Translations under genes and position numbers: made by a program
Assembly: GCF_000429545.1 (NCBI RefSeq)
Contig: NZ_AUCB01000013.1
Span: forward strand, 62,001 to 126,000
DNA from: Arenibacter certesii DSM 19833
GTDB lineage: Bacteria > Bacteroidota > Bacteroidia > Flavobacteriales > Flavobacteriaceae
Direction: 5' to 3'
Length of the DNA stretch: 64,000 nucleotides
Notes under the pieces: generated by a model
What the model was told of the DNA's origin: nothing
Database searches by the model: none
The model's input: only the letters and a program-made list of their open reading frames with translations
Shown: piece after piece, positions 61,095-64,000 of the stretch
Layout of the letters: each line of letters starts with the position of its first letter
Position numbering within the stretch: the first letter of the stretch is position 1

Positions 61095-61349
61095 TTAATG
61101 TCCACCACAACAGGAAGGCGTATTTCCTTTGTCTTGGTTCGATTTGCTCAATTCCGCTATTTCGTTATATAGATTGCGGGAATCCTCTTTTATTACGAGT
61201 GCCAACTTCTTTACGGATTTAGGCTCGAAGTGTACCATACCCAATAATATTTCGAGGGCTTCTTCAAGTAGTTTAGAATCATCTTCCAATGCTTGGTAAA
61301 ATGGCTCTAAATCTATACGGTTCTGTTCTTTCAGTTCTTCTGTTTTCAT
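61095..61349 (-). CDS. Small helical protein with CCGGH tail
   Basis: An 84-residue acidic helical protein ending in SCCGGH, a likely metal or redox site (Cys-Cys-Gly-Gly-His). The body (LLEEALEILLGMVHFEPKSV) has no recognised domain. It lies 14 bp from the MBL nuclease start, within the cargo operon. Confidence 0.65.
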   Translation of the reverse strand: MKTEELKEQNRIDLEPFYQALEDDSKLLEEALEILLGMVHFEPKSVKKLALVIKEDSRNLYNEIAELSKSNQDKGNTPSCCGGH

Positions 61350-61387
61350 TTGTCCTATTTATTTAGATTAAAAATTTAAGTAGTGCT

Positions 61388-62230
61388 CTAATGAATTCCA
61401 CATAATTCTCTTGAATCTTCGAGAACCTTTTTGTGTCTTGATTTTGGCACTCCTACTTGTTCTAAAATTTTTGGGGTTTCGTGAAGCTCTTTACAGAGTA
61501 CGATACCTTCATCCAATAGTTTTGTTTTTTCAGCTTTGGTAAGTGTTGTTAATGCTGTTAATGGATGCAGCCCCGATTTATCTATTCTGTCTTTTAAACC
61601 GTCACCAATTGGATAATCCCAACTTGTCAATAGTAGCCCCACGCATTTACCATATTTCACCGCATCACTTGTAAATCGTGTATTGGTGTAAACGCCTCCT
61701 TTATGAAGCTTGGCTTCGTGACCTTTTTGACGTTCCCATTGTTTTTCAACATCTAAAAATCTTGAGTGGATATATAAGGGAATTTTAATGTTGCAAAAGC
61801 GACCTTGGTCACTGTGGTATTTACATTCAATCATATAATGGGTATTGTCTTTTTGGGCTATTACATCCACTTCGTGCTGAACGCAATTGCCTTGAACTAT
61901 TACACCAACCTGTGTTGAAAATCCTTCGTGTGCTAGTAGTTTGCCTACTAACTTCTCAAATGGGAAGCCAGAAGGACCTAATTCCATCAGGGCTTTTTTG
62001 AGTTTGTATTTTGAAGCACTTACTCTCGACTTACCTTTTAGCATTTTAAATGCCATTTGATAGATTTTTTTGGTGGTAATGCCTTCATATAATTGGTCTT
62101 CAACTTGCCCTACTATTTGCTGAATCAATTCTTCACTTGCTTGCGAACGTCTTAATGAATTGATAAGTTTATCCACATCAAAGGCTACCACGTCGCCCGA
62201 ATATTTTACTATGTTTATTGGATGTTTCAT
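61388..62230 (-). CDS. ATP-cone plus Mrr-like restriction endonuclease fusion
   Basis: A 280-residue fusion. Residues about 5-90 form an ATP-cone (INIVKYSGDVVAFDVDKLIN, TTKKIYQMAFKMLKG), the allosteric nucleotide-sensing module of ribonucleotide reductases. Residues about 95-210 form a PD-(D/E)xK nuclease of the Mrr type, with EVDVIAQK and MIECKYH supplying the catalytic Asp, Glu and Lys. A C-terminal helical domain follows. Nuclease activity could thus be gated by ATP/dATP levels. It overlaps the universal stress protein gene by 4 bp. Confidence 0.82.
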   Translation of the reverse strand: MKHPINIVKYSGDVVAFDVDKLINSLRRSQASEELIQQIVGQVEDQLYEGITTKKIYQMAFKMLKGKSRVSASKYKLKKALMELGPSGFPFEKLVGKLLAHEGFSTQVGVIVQGNCVQHEVDVIAQKDNTHYMIECKYHSDQGRFCNIKIPLYIHSRFLDVEKQWERQKGHEAKLHKGGVYTNTRFTSDAVKYGKCVGLLLTSWDYPIGDGLKDRIDKSGLHPLTALTTLTKAEKTKLLDEGIVLCKELHETPKILEQVGVPKSRHKKVLEDSRELCGIH

Positions 62231-63063
62231 TTTTTAATATGTATGGTCATTACAGGAAGTTCTGAATGATTGGTTACACCTTCGGCAATACTTTTTGAAA
62301 ATAAGCTCAAAAATCCTGTCTTTCCGTGGGTACTCATCGCAATTAAATCTGATGGCTGATGTTTTAAAAATGTATTAATACCTGCCTCTACTGAAGATTC
62401 GTTATGAACACTCATAGAAAATTTTTTTAGGTCGGGAAATTTTTCAAGGAATTCCTTAACAGGGTTTAATCCAACTTCTATACTGTTAAAGTCTGTTTCT
62501 GTATTTATGCGTAACAAATGAATTTTTGCATCACATTTTTCAGCTATCGAAAGTACTTCTTGAAACGGATGACTCACATCTTCTTCAAAATCTGATACGA
62601 ATAGAATGTCCTTAAAGGGAAATGTTACTTCCTCTTCTTTGACCACAATAATCGGGGCATTGGCCTTTCGGACAATTTTCTCAACATTGCTGCCAGTTAT
62701 TTCCCTCACTCGACCCTTTGTTCCACTACTGCCAGTTATAATAAAATCGTGATGAAAATGGCCAGAATGTTCCAGAATATCTTTTTGTCCTGAATCGAAC
62801 TGAAGAAAGGTTCGGCATTTAAGACCTTCGTGTTCCGCTATTTTTTCGAGTTCACGTAAATTAGCCTTTGCAGCACCTATCTGCTTTAAGGTTTCTGGAT
62901 AACGCTTTTCTTTAAGTTTGTCTAATTTTACCCAATCCACAGGTGTTGTCATTTGATGTAGAAAGTGTATTTCTGCATTGTATGTTTTTGCCATTTTAAT
63001 CCCGAGATGTGCAGCTTTAGTACAGTTTTCAGAGAAATCGGTAGGTACAAGTATGTTTTTCAT
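62227..63063 (-). CDS. Tandem universal stress protein (UspA family)
   Basis: A 278-residue protein with two Usp domains. The first starts KNILVPTDFSENC and has the complete ATP motif GSSGTKGRVREITGS. The second ends STHGKTGFLSLFSKSIAEG, where the last GS is replaced, so only the first half should bind ATP well. It overlaps the ATP-cone nuclease gene (ATGA). It is a second, divergent Usp in this window besides the one at 597, and part of the element's stress cargo. Confidence 0.88.
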   Translation of the reverse strand: MKNILVPTDFSENCTKAAHLGIKMAKTYNAEIHFLHQMTTPVDWVKLDKLKEKRYPETLKQIGAAKANLRELEKIAEHEGLKCRTFLQFDSGQKDILEHSGHFHHDFIITGSSGTKGRVREITGSNVEKIVRKANAPIIVVKEEEVTFPFKDILFVSDFEEDVSHPFQEVLSIAEKCDAKIHLLRINTETDFNSIEVGLNPVKEFLEKFPDLKKFSMSVHNESSVEAGINTFLKHQPSDLIAMSTHGKTGFLSLFSKSIAEGVTNHSELPVMTIHIKK

Positions 63064-63087
63064 AATTTTTTGTTTTAGGGTAGTTTG

Positions 63088-63861
63088 TTATTGTGCGGTA
63101 TAACCACCATCTATTACCAATTCAGAACCAGTCATAAATTTGGACTCATCCGAAGCTAGATAGACGACTCCATAGCCTATATCATCAGGCTCTCCCAAAT
63201 GACCAACAGGATGCAAACTTTCTAATTGCTTTTTGCCTTCTTCTACATTACCTTGAGCTTTCAGAAAATTTTCTACCATTGGTGTCCAGATATAAGCAGG
63301 ATGTATAGAATTGATACGGATTCCGTAGCCTTGTCTTGCACAATGCAGGGCAGCAGATTTCGTGAATATGGTAACACCGCCTTTGCTTGCGTTATAAGCA
63401 GGTAGGTTAGGGTCACCGATAAGTCCTTCAATGGAAGAGAAGTTGATGATGGAACCACCTTCTCCAGTTTCCTTCATACCCTTTATACCATATTGAGTAC
63501 CTAAAAAAGTGCCATTTAGGTTTACATCTATGAGGTTTTTCCAATCTTCAAGGGTAACTTCTTCTACAGTTCCACCTAATCCTATTCCGGCAGAATTAGC
63601 TAATATGTGTAATTTTCCGAAAGTTTTGAGCGTGGTCTCAATGACATTTTTCCATTCATCTTCTTTGGATACATCTTGTTTAATGAATATAGCCTCCCCA
63701 CCGTTAGCTTTGATTTGTTGGACTACCTTTTTTCCATCTTCTTCATCTATATCTGTAACAACGATTTTTGCTCCTTCACGTGCTAATAAAATAGCACTTG
63801 ATTTCCCTAGACCAGAGGCACCTCCTGTGACAATGGCTACTTTATTTTTTACTCGATTCAT
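63088..63861 (-). CDS. Short-chain dehydrogenase/reductase
   Basis: A 257-residue classical SDR: NAD(P) motif VTGGASGLGKSSA, NSAGIG (the NAG motif with Ser-Ala), catalytic Ser in INFSSIEG and YNASKGG with Tyr and Lys. TDIDEEDG after the second strand has Asp, which favours NAD over NADP. The nearest functional types are 3-alpha-hydroxysteroid or glucose dehydrogenase-like enzymes, but the substrate is not predictable. It is the most promoter-proximal visible gene of the leftward cargo run. Confidence 0.9.
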   Translation of the reverse strand: MNRVKNKVAIVTGGASGLGKSSAILLAREGAKIVVTDIDEEDGKKVVQQIKANGGEAIFIKQDVSKEDEWKNVIETTLKTFGKLHILANSAGIGLGGTVEEVTLEDWKNLIDVNLNGTFLGTQYGIKGMKETGEGGSIINFSSIEGLIGDPNLPAYNASKGGVTIFTKSAALHCARQGYGIRINSIHPAYIWTPMVENFLKAQGNVEEGKKQLESLHPVGHLGEPDDIGYGVVYLASDESKFMTGSELVIDGGYTAQ

Positions 63862-63903
63862 AATTTTAAGATTTAAGTGTTACTACTATTTTTTGCTTCT
63901 TAA

Positions 63904-63999
63904 TCAAGAAACTTCGTTTCCTGAAACTTTGTCTTTTTCAAAACAATCCAGATTATATATTGTGGTTTCTGCAATATTGGTCAATGCGGTTTTGGTTAA
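63904..63999 (-). CDS. C-terminal end of a gene entering from the right edge
   Basis: The reverse strand is open from the edge for 31 codons to TGA (rc of 63904-63906), reading LTKTALTNIAETTIYNLDCF and ending KVSGNEVS. It is too short to assign and could be a chance frame. It would be the gene upstream of the SDR in the cargo run. Confidence 0.35.
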   Translation of the reverse strand, partial: LTKTALTNIAETTIYNLDCFEKDKVSGNEVS

Positions 64000-64000
64000 A

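Larger units (their letters stand above)
28453..64000. mobile_element. CTnDOT-type integrative and conjugative element, left 35 kb
   Basis: From just after tRNA-Leu to the right edge the gene content changes to parB, ssb, BfmA-like protein, relaxase, coupling protein, a traE-N operon, AbiE, a replication module, rteC and metal/stress cargo. The left boundary is placed after the tRNA terminator by inference; two GGTACAACA repeats at about 28484-28504 are candidate core or arm sites. The integrase gene and the other attachment site were not found and are presumed to lie beyond 64 kb. Confidence 0.8.

Noticed and set aside
1-64000. CRISPR arrays
   Set aside because: The tandem repeats found (7-bp units at 17789, 33-bp units at 50271) have no unique spacers of CRISPR type, and no cas genes are present.

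Overview
The window is chromosomal DNA of a member of the Bacteroidota, most likely a marine Flavobacteriaceae. Low GC, promoter-like TAnnTTTG boxes, flavobacterial gene families (DUF4230, DUF4260, M56/TonB-C sensors, NrtR-like Nudix regulators) and CTnDOT-type tra genes all point there. Genus cannot be settled from sequence alone.

Chromosomal part (1 to about 28.4 kb). The left edge holds a cut Crp/Fnr regulator, a universal stress protein and a Nudix-derived regulator. A short intergenic unit with its own promoter-like box, hairpins and terminator (about 2.6-2.75 kb) looks like a small RNA. Next come hmgA and the histidine-utilisation genes hutH-hutI-hutU-hutG, read leftward beside a divergent LysR gene. 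hutU and hutG are separated by a REP-associated tyrosine transposase (RAYT) inside a nest of four palindrome types. At 13.4-14.4 kb four copies of a second palindromic repeat surround a GIY-YIG gene. A blaI-like repressor with clear operators follows, coupled to a blaR1-like M56 sensor that has an in-frame stop at codon 30. Then come ruvC, a small inverted-repeat-bounded cassette with a four-helix-bundle gene, hemW, and a run of housekeeping or unknown genes (cyclase-like, DUF4260, DUF4230, Dabb, MmcQ, MutS-like, YdjM-like, DUF998, CBS, M20 dipeptidase). The part ends at tRNA-Leu(UAG), which is preceded by a broken partial copy.

Integrative and conjugative element (about 28.45 kb to beyond the right edge). 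Downstream of tRNA-Leu lies an ICE of the Bacteroidetes/CTnDOT type. It carries parB and a DUF932 gene that share a duplicated leader of about 147 bp, a 970-bp non-coding tract with repeats, ssb, an oriT-like region, a BfmA-like accessory protein, a relaxase and a VirD4-like coupling protein. An intact IS3-family insertion follows. The leftward tra operon traE-F-G-I-J-K-M-N plus a lipoprotein builds the mating channel. After it come a peptidoglycan amidase, an AbiE-type toxin-antitoxin pair with duplicated operators, a two-gene replication module (initiator-like protein plus AAA+ helicase loader), an excisionase-like HTH gene and rteC. No integrase is visible; it and the right attachment site probably lie past 64 kb.

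Cargo (52.2-63.9 kb, all leftward). An MFS exporter and a CopB-type P-type ATPase are followed by PPK2, a PRPP synthetase, a thymidine/AMP-phosphorylase-like enzyme, a metallo-beta-lactamase/beta-CASP ribonuclease, an ATP-cone plus Mrr-like nuclease fusion, a universal stress protein and an SDR dehydrogenase. Together they suggest a stress or energy-limitation module that turns RNA and nucleotides into bases and phosphoribose. The most striking undescribed structure is a set of four 33-bp tandem repeats, each with a dyad, inside the initiator-like gene directly upstream of the helicase-loader gene. This arrangement resembles the lambda O-P origin.
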